DNA of 64,000 bases from DASQPR01 sp963836785 (GCA_963836785.1 CAWIKW010000005.1:1-64000), one strand, 5' to 3'. Shown: positions 8,127 through 17,382, numbered from the stretch's first letter. Numbers and translations: made by a program. The notes: generated by a model not told the origin, from the letters alone.

Positions 8127-8621
8127 TTGGATGAAATAGACCGGGCACTGCTGGCGGCGTTGCAGGCCGATGCCACCCAGGCGTATGCGGCCCTCGGGAA
8201 GGTAGCGGGGCTGTCGCCGGGGTCGGCCCACGAGCGGGTGCGCAAGCTGCGTGAACGCGGAGTCATCCGCCGTACGACCATCGACGTCGATCCGGCCGCC
8301 GTCGGCCGCGGCGTGCTCGCGTTCGTCATGCTGCAGGCCAACGCGTGGATGGGCGATCCACCGACTCGCGACGATCTCGCGGCCATCCCCGAGATCCAGG
8401 AGGCCCACATCATCGCCGGATCGGCGTCACTAATGGTGAAGGTCCGCGCCTCGTCCCCGGAGCAGCTGCAGGCTGTGCTGCGCCGCATATTCGACGTCGA
8501 TGGCGTTACCGGCGCCCAGACCATCGTCGTGCTGGAGACGTTTTTCGAACGGCCAGTGGCCGTTGCCGATCCGGACGACGCCCGGCAGCGACGAGGAGGC
8601 TCGCAGTCTTCGAACACCTAA
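8127..8621 (+). CDS. Lrp/AsnC family transcriptional regulator
   Basis: A 164-residue regulator. The N-terminal winged helix reads DEIDRALLAALQAD and LGKVAGLSPGSAHERVRKL followed by the RGVIRR wing. The C-terminal RAM (ligand) domain runs from GVLAFVMLQAN to AQTIVVLETFF. It probably senses a small metabolite and controls the divergent lactonase gene. I prefer the TTG at 8127 because it gives the usual family N-terminus and follows a GGGG tract. The ATG at 8070 adds 19 unrelated residues and overlaps the putative operator. The last 20 residues are an unconserved tail. Confidence 0.85.
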   Translation: MDEIDRALLAALQADATQAYAALGKVAGLSPGSAHERVRKLRERGVIRRTTIDVDPAAVGRGVLAFVMLQANAWMGDPPTRDDLAAIPEIQEAHIIAGSASLMVKVRASSPEQLQAVLRRIFDVDGVTGAQTIVVLETFFERPVAVADPDDARQRRGGSQSSNT

Positions 8622-8702
8622 GACCACAGCAGGATATGACCATTACCGGCCCTCGGGTCGGTGCCAGAAGTAGTTGGTACCAGAAGTAGAGGAGGTCGGA
8701 TC

Positions 8703-8927
8703 GTGGACGGTGCAACGGTGACCGTGGCGGTTGTTGCCAGCCGCACAGAGGCAGAACTGATCGTCGGACTGCTGCGCAGTAATGGATTGACTGCAGCCGT
8801 GGCAGCAGACGACGCCGGAGGAGTGGAGCCGCAACTCCAGATCCAGGGTGTTCGCGTGTTGGTCGCGCCGTCCGACGAAGCCTCAGCCCGTCGGCTCCTA
8901 GCCGATGCCGGTGACACCCCTTCGTAG
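8703..8927 (+). CDS. DUF2007-like small protein
   Basis: A 74-residue protein with the pattern of DUF2007 (putative signal-transducing) proteins: VAVVASRTEAELIVGLLRSNG, then a beta strand ending VRVLVAPSDEASARRLLAD. The GTG at 8703 is supported by an excellent ribosome site (AGGAGGTCGG). Upstream, a 10-bp sequence is repeated twice with a 6-bp spacer (about 8672-8688). DUF2007 members are small alpha-beta domains of unknown role, often attached to or near membrane or stress genes. It stands alone between the Lrp gene and a membrane protein. Confidence 0.75.
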   Translation: MDGATVTVAVVASRTEAELIVGLLRSNGLTAAVAADDAGGVEPQLQIQGVRVLVAPSDEASARRLLADAGDTPS

Positions 8928-9111
8928 ACCAGTCATACGGAGTGCCGTCCGGCCGATCGCCGCCACGTCGACCGATCTGATGTCGGCGATGGTGAACGCC
9001 GGCTGACCATGCCCGACACAGGGCCTATGCACGGCGCCCGCCTACGGCCGGAGCCGGCCGAGAAGCTCGCACGGCACCAGGGAACGTCAGTCGTCACGAT
9101 AGATTTCGGGG

Positions 9112-10404
9112 GTGGCTGTACAGGATGCGACCCCGGAAAGGCGCCCGGGATCGGTTGGTTTCGCGAGCGTGGTCGGCGGCCTGGCCGGTGCAGCGCTGGC
9201 CGGACCGTGGGGCGTACCGGCCGCTGTGGCCGGGGCGGCGGCCGGCGCGTCCACGATGGCCGTGGTCGAGGCGGTGGCCCGAGCCCGGCAGCGCCCCGGG
9301 GAAATCCCGGAGCTGTGGTCGCGGATCGCGATGAGCGCGGCGATGGCGGCGCCGCTGGGCTGGCTCGCCGGACAGGCCGGCGCCGGTCCGGTGCTGATCG
9401 GCGTGGGCACTGGAGCGCTCGCTGGCGCGATCGGGATCCGGCCGGAGAAGGTCGCGCTGGGTCCAGTCGTGGGCGCGGCGGTCGGGCTCGCGGCCGCGGC
9501 GAGTGGGGGCGGCGTACCGGCGGCGGCGGTCGCCAGCGGCACGATATTGGCGTTTCGTAGCGCGTCCGCCGCGTTGTTCCGCGACCCACAAGTGAGCCTA
9601 TTGGCCGAACGGGTTCCCGCCGCGGAGCTGCCGTTCGTCGTGCCACTGCCGGCGCAGACCCGCTACGTTGGCACCGGGTACGTGCGGGAGCTGGCCGGCG
9701 TGTTGGGCGGCACGTACCAGGCCGACGCGCACGATGTCGGCATCGTCGAATCCCTCGATGAGCTGGCCGGCCCGCAGTTCGACCCGGCCGGCGTGCACCC
9801 GCTCGTCCGCGAGTTCTACGAGCACACCACCCGGTTCGCGCTGGACATCGTCCCGCAGTGGCGGATGTGGGTGCGGCCCGGCTACCTGCTCTACCGCACC
9901 GCGCTGGCGCGCCCGCTCGGGCAAGCGAGCGTCCCGATGAATCAGCGTGAGGCGCAGCGCGGCATCCGTAGCCGGATCGACACGATAAGCCTCGACCAGG
10001 ACGGCGTGGTGGGCGTACGGGGCTGGATCCGCTCGTTCGCCGACAATGATGAGCCGATCTACGTCGGCATCTACACGACGTACCGCCGCGGCGGCCGCGG
10101 GTACGTGAGTGTCGGCTTTCCGTTGCCACAGGCCAACTTCACCGCGACGCTGGCGCCGTATCCCCGACGTGGCGGCGGTCTGGTGCTGACCAGCCGCAGT
10201 GATCTCGATCAGCCCGGCCACTACCTGACCTACATAGATCCGGATAGCAAGGATCTGACGGCGCTTGCCGTGCATGGGTTCGCCGAGAAGCTCGACGTTC
10301 ATGTGAAGGACGGCCAGCTACGCGCGGAGCACGCGTTCTCGGTGTTCGGGTTCCCGTTCCTGGTGCTGCATTACCGGATGCACCGCAAGCCGGCCGCCAG
10401 CTAG
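9112..10404 (+). CDS. Hypothetical protein with glycine-zipper membrane N-terminus
   Basis: A 430-residue protein I cannot name. Residues about 15-155 are several Gly/Ala-rich hydrophobic segments (GGLAGAALAGPWG, VAGAAAGAS, GAGPVLIGVGTGALAGAIG, VVGAAVGLAAAASGGG), likely a membrane-embedded or glycine-zipper region. Residues about 175-430 form a conserved-looking soluble domain with RYVGTGYVRELAG, FDPAGVHPLVREFYEHTTRF, QWRMWVRPGYLLYR and a final FGFPFLVLHYRM. The soluble part resembles a recurring actinobacterial domain of unknown function. The GTG at 9112 is the first usable start, with a weak GGGG site. It stands alone; the next gene converges. Confidence 0.75.
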   Translation: MAVQDATPERRPGSVGFASVVGGLAGAALAGPWGVPAAVAGAAAGASTMAVVEAVARARQRPGEIPELWSRIAMSAAMAAPLGWLAGQAGAGPVLIGVGTGALAGAIGIRPEKVALGPVVGAAVGLAAAASGGGVPAAAVASGTILAFRSASAALFRDPQVSLLAERVPAAELPFVVPLPAQTRYVGTGYVRELAGVLGGTYQADAHDVGIVESLDELAGPQFDPAGVHPLVREFYEHTTRFALDIVPQWRMWVRPGYLLYRTALARPLGQASVPMNQREAQRGIRSRIDTISLDQDGVVGVRGWIRSFADNDEPIYVGIYTTYRRGGRGYVSVGFPLPQANFTATLAPYPRRGGGLVLTSRSDLDQPGHYLTYIDPDSKDLTALAVHGFAEKLDVHVKDGQLRAEHAFSVFGFPFLVLHYRMHRKPAAS

Positions 10405-10455
10405 CTACGGCCCGGAGCAGCGCGATGTGACCGTGGCCGAGGCGAATGGCCGAGG

Positions 10456-11253
10456 CTAGCGGTGACGGTTGGCTTCGAGCGCGTTGACGATGAGGTCGGC
10501 GACGAGAGCAGGCTCCTCGTTCTCGGTGAAGAAGCTTGTGCCTGGAATCGTGATCAGGCTGATCTGGGGGTAGGCGTTGAGGGTGTGTCGCTCCTGTGCG
10601 GTGACGCCACCATCGCCTCGTTCGCCGTGTACGACCCAAGCCGGCACGCCGGTCTCGCACAGTCGTGCGGCAACAGAGCCATAGCGATCCAGATACTGCA
10701 GATATGCATGTACGGCGCCGCGTACGAACCGTGGATCGTTGCGGCGAAGCTCGACGACGAGCTCGTCGAGGCGTTGCCGGGGCAGTGCGCTCCCGTTCAC
10801 CGCCCCACCGATGGCCTTGAGCATCAGCGCATAAGGCAGGTGTCCCAGCACGCGTGACGCCCGATCGAGGAGACGTAAGAACAGCGCCTCATCCGCGCGC
10901 GAGAAACACGGCGCCAACAACACCAGCGGACCACAGAACTCGCCGGCCGCGGCCATCTCAAGTGCGACGTTGGCGCCCATGCTGTGTCCGACTACGACGT
11001 CGCAGTCGTATTCGCTGGCAAGCCTGCCGGCCAGCCGTGCATAGTTTTCCACGCTGAGATCCTCGGGAGACCGAGTCCCGCCATGCCCGGGAAGCGTCGC
11101 GGCGACAAACCTGACGTCGGCAACTTTCGGCTCGGCCATCAATTCCTGGTAGAACGCCGCGGTGCACAATCCGCCTGGCAGCAACAGCACCCTGCAGGCG
11201 GCGTCGGTCGGGCCGGACTCGCGCAGATCCCAGTTCTCGCGGGGGAAGCTCAT
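10456..11253 (-). CDS. Alpha/beta hydrolase lacking the usual catalytic histidine
   Basis: A 265-residue alpha/beta hydrolase. It has LLLPGG near the start (oxyanion region), the nucleophile elbow VVGHSMGAN (Ser about 95) and the acid-region strand VVHGERGDGG. At the place where the family normally carries the catalytic His (PGTxH-type turn before TENEEP) it reads IPGTSFFTENE, with no His. It may therefore be inactive, use another residue or act as a ligand receptor (inference). The ATG at 11253 opens the conserved sequence; 29 residues further upstream in frame look like noise. It is convergent with the gene at 9112. Confidence 0.85.
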   Translation of the reverse strand: MSFPRENWDLRESGPTDAACRVLLLPGGLCTAAFYQELMAEPKVADVRFVAATLPGHGGTRSPEDLSVENYARLAGRLASEYDCDVVVGHSMGANVALEMAAAGEFCGPLVLLAPCFSRADEALFLRLLDRASRVLGHLPYALMLKAIGGAVNGSALPRQRLDELVVELRRNDPRFVRGAVHAYLQYLDRYGSVAARLCETGVPAWVVHGERGDGGVTAQERHTLNAYPQISLITIPGTSFFTENEEPALVADLIVNALEANRHR

Positions 11254-11617
11254 GAGAGCCCGCCCGGGCCGCTCGTCACATCGGTCACATGGACCGACCC
11301 CACGTTCGCCATCGCCGTTCCCGTCCTCGAATGCCGTCACTTCGCGACAACGCTAGGCGGAACCTGGACGGCAATCATGAGGCGTTCACCCCATCTTCGG
11401 TGATCGCGCCCGATCCTGATCGAGTCCATGCGCGTCGCGCGTGTCTGCGACAGACAATCTGGGGCGACCGGCAAGCACCGGTGTGAGCCACCGCGATCTA
11501 CCTTCGGACGGTCGCCACGGCCAAGCGCGTGGCGCGACTCGACGTACGCCGGTGTCGCGAATTCCCGACTCAGCGGCCTGGCGTCCAGCGGAGCACCAGG
11601 CCGCGCCCGGCGGGGGC
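11254..11617. other. Intergenic gap without a credible gene
   Basis: This gap of 364 bases lies between the hydrolase start and the metallophosphoesterase stop, both on the minus strand. Short open frames occur on both strands, but none has a ribosome site or recognisable motif. It probably carries the hydrolase promoter. Confidence 0.5.
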
Positions 11618-12466
11618 TCAATCCGAAAACATGAGCGACTCGCCCTGCGAGACCATGTAGTCGCGGGTGGGCGGGTCGCGGAGGTAGTTCGCCACGACGT
11701 CGGCGCGTGGGTCATCGGTCGCGAGCATGCGAGCGAGGTATCCGTGGAGGTCGTATGTCGTGTGCCGGAAGTCGAACGGATCCGGCCTAGACCCATCGAC
11801 GCGTAGCCAGTACGCGCCCGGCGCGTCCACACCGTAGGGAATGCCGACGCTACCCGGGTTCACGCTGTGGCGGATCCGCAAACCATCGACCCGGCGGTGG
11901 AACTGGAGGTGGCAGTGGCCGGTGAGCAATATGTCGGCGTCGATGCCGGCGGTCGCCGCGGCCAACCGCTCCAGCGGTGTGCCCGGCGTGATGATCTCGA
12001 TGTCTGCGCGTGGCGAGCCGTGGCATGCACGTATCACGCCCAGCCCCGCGACCTCGATGTCCACCTGGAACACCACGCGACTCAACTCGGCCACGTCTCG
12101 CCGGCTGTGCCGTGCGACCATCCAGGGATCTCGCGGCGACTCCGGCTGCCGCGCGCCACGATGCAGGTCGAGCAGCGCCCGGTCGCCGTTGCCGCGGATC
12201 AGCACGACGTCGCCGACGAGGTTGCGCAGCGATTCGATCAGGTCGACCGTCTCGGTGGGGAACGTGCCCCACGTGATGTCGCCGTTGAGCACGACGACGT
12301 CCGGCGGCTCGGCGACGAGCTCATTGACGACGGCGGTCAATGCCGCGTCGTTAGCGTGGATGTCGGACAGGAACGCGGCGGTCCGGACACTGAGTCGGTC
12401 GACGCGAGCCTCCCTTTGCGCGGCGGGGGAGTCCGCGTACGCGGCGAACGGGTCCATGCCGTCCAT
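11618..12466 (-). CDS. Calcineurin-like metallophosphoesterase
   Basis: A 282-residue member of the YfcE/MPP metallophosphoesterase group. All five metal motifs are visible: SDIHAND (first metal), NGDITWG, IRGNGD, ACHGSPR and TGHCHLQF. The NPGSVG turn also fits the phosphodiesterase subgroup. The reaction is likely hydrolysis of a phosphoester with a two-metal site; the substrate cannot be read. The ATG at 12466 gives a 30-residue leader before the fold; an ATG three codons on is equally possible. The C-terminal 60 residues, containing YDLHGYLARML, are beyond the core fold. Confidence 0.88.
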   Translation of the reverse strand: MDGMDPFAAYADSPAAQREARVDRLSVRTAAFLSDIHANDAALTAVVNELVAEPPDVVVLNGDITWGTFPTETVDLIESLRNLVGDVVLIRGNGDRALLDLHRGARQPESPRDPWMVARHSRRDVAELSRVVFQVDIEVAGLGVIRACHGSPRADIEIITPGTPLERLAAATAGIDADILLTGHCHLQFHRRVDGLRIRHSVNPGSVGIPYGVDAPGAYWLRVDGSRPDPFDFRHTTYDLHGYLARMLATDDPRADVVANYLRDPPTRDYMVSQGESLMFSD

Positions 12467-12732
12467 GCAACCACGGGCGGGCGCTGAAGCCTATGGGTAC
12501 CCACGCGCGCCACGCGGCATTGGTGAGGGACGCTGATTTGCACACGGCCGTAGGCGTTGTCCTCGCTGTCGTGTCGGTCGCGGGACAGCGCGGACGCGCC
12601 AGATCCGCCATCATCCGCTGGCTCGCCTGGCCGATAAGCCGGCCTTCGGTCAGGCCGTCGCGACGCTCGGTGGCCCGGTCAACCAGGTTGCGGTCGAGGA
12701 CCCGGTTCCGAACCGCGCCGGACGGCGATGTC

Positions 12733-13236
12733 TTAATCGGTGAGGACGAGCCAGGTCCGGCCGTCGGCAAGCTCGCGCACCGCGTCCAGGTGGCCGGCGT
12801 GACACGCGGTCTCGGTGATGACATGCAGCAAGGTCGTGCGCAGCGTCTGTGGCGGCAATCCGGGAAAGATCGTCTCGGGCCACCAGGTCGGCAAAGCCTC
12901 GACGGGCGTCGAAGAGATGATCGCATCGGCGTGATCGATCTCCCGGCGGTACAAGTCGAAGATCTCCTCGCTGCGTATGTCCGGAGCGACCTGCCAGGCC
13001 GCGTCGCCGTTCTCGAGGTCGACCGTCTCGCCGGCGACGACGGCACGGAACCAGAAGCGCTCGACGTCGAGGGCAAGATGGCGTACCAGACCGAGACACG
13101 TCCATCCAGACGGAAGCAAAGGCCTGCGGAGAGCCTCATCAGAAAGGCCGTCCAGAATGCCGAGCACGTGGTTGCGTTGGCTGGTCAGCGACGACAGCAG
13201 CGCACGAACCTCGCTGGTCATAGCCTGTTGCGTCAT
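12733..13236 (-). CDS. DinB/DUF664 family four-helix protein
   Basis: A 167-residue protein of the DinB/mycothiol-transferase superfamily. Three metal-ligand histidines are placed as expected: VRHLALD, EIDHADAI and TACHAGHLDAVREL. The LPSGWTCLGLVRHL motif is typical of the actinobacterial DUF664 branch. Many relatives are thiol-dependent metalloenzymes, in actinobacteria usually with mycothiol; the substrate is not evident. The ATG at 13236 has a near-perfect Shine-Dalgarno (GGAGGACCC). It is followed by no same-strand partner within 260 bp. Confidence 0.87.
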   Translation of the reverse strand: MTQQAMTSEVRALLSSLTSQRNHVLGILDGLSDEALRRPLLPSGWTCLGLVRHLALDVERFWFRAVVAGETVDLENGDAAWQVAPDIRSEEIFDLYRREIDHADAIISSTPVEALPTWWPETIFPGLPPQTLRTTLLHVITETACHAGHLDAVRELADGRTWLVLTD

Positions 13237-13277
13237 GGGTCCTCCTGCGGCAGCGCCTGGTTGGTTGGCCACGGGTC

Positions 13278-13469
13278 TCATGCGGAGCTGCGAGGTGCGA
13301 TGACGGCTCGTCGCGACGAACCCGCGACCCTTATGACCCGCACGGCCCGACCTAGGCCACGTGACCAGCTTGCCGCGAGCCGACCGGTGGCCTCCTCGTA
13401 GTCTCGGCGCTCTCGCTCGGTCATGGTCGCGCGTTGCCAGACCATACTGGCCAGATACTCATTGGACAT
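13278..13469 (-). CDS. Small basic protein of unknown function
   Basis: A 63-residue protein with an ATG at 13469 and a strong upstream AAGGAGTG. It begins MSNEYLASMVWQRATM, followed by a highly charged helix TERERRDYEEA and an Arg-rich C-terminal half. Similar small proteins (a short aliphatic start followed by a charged ExxRR helix) are common in actinobacteria, but I know no function. It lies 41 bp upstream of the DinB gene on the same strand, so it could share its transcript. Confidence 0.6.
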   Translation of the reverse strand: MSNEYLASMVWQRATMTERERRDYEEATGRLAASWSRGLGRAVRVIRVAGSSRRAVIAPRSSA

Positions 13470-13593
13470 CGGGCACTCCTTCGCCGTGGTGCCCGGTCGG
13501 GCACTGTATTCACACGACGAAGGGCCATCCGGATTTCTACCGGGTGGGTCTAAGCAACTTTGAAACGGACAGCGGCGGAGTCGACAGCGTCGC

Positions 13594-14022
13594 TCAGTTC
13601 CGCGGAGTCAGCGTCGCTATCGGGATCTGACGCTCGACCTTCGCCTGATACCTAACGAAGCCAGGCGCGCGAGCGACCAAGCGTTCCCAGAGCACCGCAT
13701 GCTCGGCGGCGTCGGCGATCGCGACGCCTACCTCGGTACGTGTCGGCCCGACCTGGATGACGGCCCGATCAGCGTGCCGCAGGTTGCGGAACCACTGCGG
13801 CTCGGTTGCGCTGCCGCCGGCCGAGCCGGTGACCACGTACCGGCCGTCATCCTCGAAATACGCGATGAGCGTCGTGTGCTCGACACCTGTCTTGCGACCG
13901 GCGACCGTCAGCAACAAGGTTGCCAACCCGGCGGCGCGGCTCATCAATCGGCCGTTTGACATGCGGAAAATCTTGACGGGTATCGCGTTTGCCGCGCGCA
14001 TCAGCGTTCTCTGTACGCCCAT
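13594..14022 (-). CDS. F420/deazaflavin-type nitroreductase family protein (DUF385)
   Basis: A 142-residue protein of the deazaflavin-dependent nitroreductase (Ddn-like) family. Marks are LLLTVAGRKTGVEHTTLIAY, where G-RKTG-R/E binds the cofactor phosphate, then YVVTGSAGGSATEPQWFRNL and the terminal FVRYQAKVERQIPIATL. Members reduce substrates with F420H2 or bind lipids. I chose the ATG at 14022 because GGGAG lies 8 bases upstream; an ATG five codons upstream is less well placed. It is divergent from furA across about 320 bp with no gene between. Confidence 0.85.
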   Translation of the reverse strand: MGVQRTLMRAANAIPVKIFRMSNGRLMSRAAGLATLLLTVAGRKTGVEHTTLIAYFEDDGRYVVTGSAGGSATEPQWFRNLRHADRAVIQVGPTRTEVGVAIADAAEHAVLWERLVARAPGFVRYQAKVERQIPIATLTPRN

Positions 14023-14308
14023 CGTGGCGACTCCCATCCGTGTGGCTGACGACGCTCGCGTCCATGCGCCGACACGGGCCAGCGTAGCGGTACGCACCAC
14101 GCACTGGCCGCAATGGATGGTGTGGCATGAACCGAACAGTTTTCGTCGATCCGAGAGAATGATCGGAGCCATGTCGGACCGGCCGGGGGCGGACGACAGG
14201 CGAGATGCACCCGCGCTCCGGATTGTCCGCTTTGCCGGTTCCGGGCGATTCGCCGGACACAGCCGCGACGCCAGTAGCGGTCCCGGTAACTCGGTCGGAG
14301 GCCCGATT

Positions 14309-14338
14309 CTTGACTGATTCCAGAAAAGTGGCAGTATT
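14309..14338 (+). promoter_or_regulatory. furA promoter and probable FurA autoregulatory box
   Basis: TTGACT at 14310-14315 and CAGTAT at 14332-14337 form a -35/-10 pair with 16-bp spacing, 8 bp before the furA GTG. The segment between them, ATTCCAGAAAAGTG, closely resembles (from memory) the conserved AT-rich operator in front of furA-katG in mycobacteria and FurS in streptomycetes. FurA would repress its own operon and release it on oxidation. Confidence 0.7.
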
Positions 14339-14344
14339 CGAAGC

Positions 14345-14776
14345 GTGCCCACGACCTCGGACTTCCAGCAGATGCTGCGTCGCGCCGCTCTGCGGGTGAC
14401 TCGTCCTCGGGTCGCGGTGCTGAGCGCGGTCTACGCGCATCCCCACGCCGACACGGACTCGATCATCGGTGCCGTGCGCAGAGATCTCGCTGACGTATCG
14501 CACCAGGCGGTCTACGACGTGCTGCGTGCGCTGACGGCAGCCGGCCTCGTACGGCGCATCCAGCCGTCCGGCTCCGTGGCTCGCTACGAGTCGCGGGTCG
14601 GGGACAACCACCACCATGCCGTGTGCCGATCCTGTGGCGTCGTCGCCGATGTCGATTGCGCCGTCGGCGAGACGCCCTGCCTGATCGCGTCGGACGACCG
14701 GGGCTTCCTGATCGACGAGGCCGAGGTCGTCTACTGGGGGGTGTGCTCCGACTGCGCTCCCGTGCCGAGTCCCTGA
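14345..14776 (+). CDS. furA: FurA, redox-responsive Fur-family repressor of katG
   Basis: A 143-residue Fur protein. The winged helix includes LRVTRPRVAVLSAV and SHQAVYDVLRALTAAGLVRR. The metal sites include HHHAVCRSCG and the C-terminal CSDC pair, giving two CxxC-type motifs for structural zinc. It is followed after 48 bp by katG, the standard actinobacterial furA-katG arrangement, in which peroxide inactivates FurA and derepresses both genes. The start is GTG at 14345, only 7 bp beyond the -10, so the mRNA is probably leaderless or nearly so. Confidence 0.94.
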   Translation: MPTTSDFQQMLRRAALRVTRPRVAVLSAVYAHPHADTDSIIGAVRRDLADVSHQAVYDVLRALTAAGLVRRIQPSGSVARYESRVGDNHHHAVCRSCGVVADVDCAVGETPCLIASDDRGFLIDEAEVVYWGVCSDCAPVPSP

Positions 14777-14824
14777 ATATCACCGCAGGCACAGCCTGAT
14801 CCGTCACGTCCCGGAAGGATGCGC

Positions 14825-17065
14825 ATGTCTGAGAATCACCATCACGATGCAGCCGTTGGCGACATGAATTCGGAAGAGAGCGAAGGCCTCTGCCCGGTCA
14901 TCCACCGAGTCACCCACCCGACCGAGGGCGCGGGGAACCGCACCTGGTGGCCGAACCAACTCAACCTGAAGGTCCTCCAGAAGAACCCGCCGATGGCCGA
15001 CCCCATGGGCGCGAACTTCGACTACGCCGCGGAGTTCAAGACCCTCGACCTCGACGCCGTGAAGAGGGACATCGACGAGGTGATGACAACCTCGCAGGAC
15101 TGGTGGCCGGCCGACTTCGGCCACTACGGTCCGCTGTTCATCCGGATGGCTTGGCACGCGGCCGGCACGTACCGCATCAACGACGGCCGCGGCGGCGCCG
15201 GCACTGGCATGCAGCGCTTCGCGCCGCTCAACAGCTGGCCGGACAACGGAAACCTGGACAAGGCGCGCCGGCTGCTGTGGCCGGTCAAGCAGAAGTACGG
15301 CCGTAAGCTCTCGTGGGCCGACCTCATGGTCTTCGCGGGCAACTGTGCCCTGGAGTCGATGGGATTCAAGACCTTCGGCTTCGGCGGCGGCCGGCCGGAC
15401 GTCTGGGAGCCCGACGAGGATGTTTACTGGGGCCCCGAGGACACCTGGCTCGGCGACGAGCGCTACACCGGTGAGCGGGAGCTCGAGAACCCGCTGGCGG
15501 CCGTGCAGATGGGTCTCATCTACGTCAACCCCGAGGGCCCGAACGGAGTGCCCGACCCGCTCTCCGCGGCCCGCGACATCCGCGAGACGTTCCGCCGGAT
15601 GGCGATGAACGACGAGGAAACGGTCGCGCTCATCGCCGGCGGTCACACGTTCGGCAAGACGCACGGCGCGGCCGACCCCGAGCGGTACGTCGGCGCGGAG
15701 CCCGAGGGCGCCCCGATTGAGGACCAGGGCCTCGGCTGGAAGAACACGTACGGCACCGGCAAGGGACGCGACGCGATCACCAGTGGCCTCGAAGTCGTTT
15801 GGACGGCCACGCCGACGACGTGGGACAACAGTTTCTTCGAGACGCTGTTCGGCTACGAATGGGAGCTGACGAAGAGCCCCGCCGGCGCGAACCAGTGGGC
15901 GCCGAAGGACGGCGCCGGGGCCGGCACCGTACCCGACCCGGAGGATCCGTCGGTAACGCGCGCCCCGATGATGCTGACGACGGATCTCGCGCTACGGATG
16001 GATCCGGTGTACGAGGCAATCTCGCGACGCTTTTTCGAGCACCCGGACGAGTTCGCGGACGCGTTCGCCCGGGCGTGGTTCAAGCTGACGCACCGCGACA
16101 TGGGGCCCGTTGTCCGGTATCTCGGGCCGCTGGTCCCGACGGAGACGCTGATTTGGCAGGACCCCGTCCCGGCGGTAACGCACGAACTCATCGGTGCGGA
16201 GGACGTCGCCACTCTCAAGGGCCAAATCCTCTCGTCCGGATTGTCAATATCCCAGCTTGCCTCCGCCGCGTGGGCTTCCGCTTCGACATTCCGCGGCAGC
16301 GACAAGCGCGGCGGCGCGAACGGGGCACGCATCCGACTCGAGCCGCAGAACGGTTGGGAGGTCAACAACCCCGACGAGTTGGCGACGGTGCTGCGCGCCC
16401 TCGAAGGGATCCAGCAATCCTTCAATGCCGCCCAGGCCGGCGGCAAGCAGGTGTCGCTCGCCGACCTGATCGTGCTCGGCGGGTGTGCGGCTGTCGAATT
16501 GGCGGCCAAGAACGCTGGCCACGTGGTTGAGGTGCCCTTCACGCCCGGACGTACCGATGCCTTGCCAGAGCAGACGGACGTGGAGTCTTTCGCCGTGCTC
16601 GAGCCGACGGCCGACGGGTTCCGCAATTTCCGTGGGAAGGGTCACCGGTTGCCGTCCGAGTATCTGCTGCTTGACCGGGCGAACCTGCTGACCCTGAGCG
16701 CACCGGAGATGACGGTTCTCGTCGGTGGCCTCCGCGTGCTGGGCGCGAACTCCAAGCAGTCGTCGCTCGGCGTCTTCACCAAGACGCCCGGGTCGTTGAC
16801 CAACGACTTCTTCGTGAACCTGCTCGACCTGGGCACGACGTGGCGGGCGACATCCGAGGACGCGGAGATCTTCGAGGGCCGCGATCTCGCCACCGGCGAG
16901 GTCAAGTGGACGGGCAGTCGTGTCGACCTCGTCTTCGGTTCGAACTCGCAACTGCGCGCGCTGGCGGAGGTCTACGCGAGCGACGACTCGCGGGAGAAGT
17001 TCGTGCACGACTTCGTCGCGGCGTGGAGCAAAGTGATGAACCTCGGCCGGTACGACGTCGCCTAA
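14825..17065 (+). CDS. katG: Catalase-peroxidase KatG
   Basis: A 746-residue bifunctional haem catalase-peroxidase of full family length. The distal site is R107-W110-H111 (RMAWHAAGTYR), the proximal haem ligand is H274 (GGHTFGKTHG), and the Met-Tyr-Trp adduct residues are W110, Y233 and M259. Ser320 lies in DAITSG at the place matching the isoniazid-related serine of mycobacteria. The duplicated C-terminal peroxidase-like domain is present to the end. The second ATG (14825) is spaced correctly from GGAAGG; the first, at 14819, is too close. The N-terminus is His-rich (ENHHHD). It detoxifies peroxide in the cytoplasm and is regulated with furA. Confidence 0.97.
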   Translation: MSENHHHDAAVGDMNSEESEGLCPVIHRVTHPTEGAGNRTWWPNQLNLKVLQKNPPMADPMGANFDYAAEFKTLDLDAVKRDIDEVMTTSQDWWPADFGHYGPLFIRMAWHAAGTYRINDGRGGAGTGMQRFAPLNSWPDNGNLDKARRLLWPVKQKYGRKLSWADLMVFAGNCALESMGFKTFGFGGGRPDVWEPDEDVYWGPEDTWLGDERYTGERELENPLAAVQMGLIYVNPEGPNGVPDPLSAARDIRETFRRMAMNDEETVALIAGGHTFGKTHGAADPERYVGAEPEGAPIEDQGLGWKNTYGTGKGRDAITSGLEVVWTATPTTWDNSFFETLFGYEWELTKSPAGANQWAPKDGAGAGTVPDPEDPSVTRAPMMLTTDLALRMDPVYEAISRRFFEHPDEFADAFARAWFKLTHRDMGPVVRYLGPLVPTETLIWQDPVPAVTHELIGAEDVATLKGQILSSGLSISQLASAAWASASTFRGSDKRGGANGARIRLEPQNGWEVNNPDELATVLRALEGIQQSFNAAQAGGKQVSLADLIVLGGCAAVELAAKNAGHVVEVPFTPGRTDALPEQTDVESFAVLEPTADGFRNFRGKGHRLPSEYLLLDRANLLTLSAPEMTVLVGGLRVLGANSKQSSLGVFTKTPGSLTNDFFVNLLDLGTTWRATSEDAEIFEGRDLATGEVKWTGSRVDLVFGSNSQLRALAEVYASDDSREKFVHDFVAAWSKVMNLGRYDVA

Positions 17066-17073
17066 CCCTCGAT

Positions 17074-17104
17074 GTCCGGGTCGGCCGCGCTGGCCGACCC
17101 GGAC
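17074..17104 (+). terminator. Stem-loop terminator after katG
   Basis: A perfect 13-bp stem (17074-17086 with 17092-17104) and a 5-base loop begin 9 bp after the katG stop. There is no strong T-tract, which is common in GC-rich actinobacteria. The remaining gap to 17382 shows no gene. Confidence 0.75.
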
Positions 17105-17382
17105 GTCGCGGGAGCGCTCCTCCTCGGCGCCCAGGGCGTCACTGTTGTCGGCCATGTGTGGCACCGTTCGCTGTCGATCGAAAGTCCGATGAGGACGGTC
17201 GTAGGGCTGAAAGCAGCGTGAGCGCAGCGGTCGATGGTGGTGGTGATGCCGGTGAGAAGTCGCGTGCGTTGGGATGCAAGCGCGGCGTCGGTGCGGATCC
17301 GGCAAACCCGCCGATCGGTGGGTGGCCCGGTGGTAGACAGGGTGCATCGCCCATCGATTGAGGACACAGACTGGAGTTCGTC

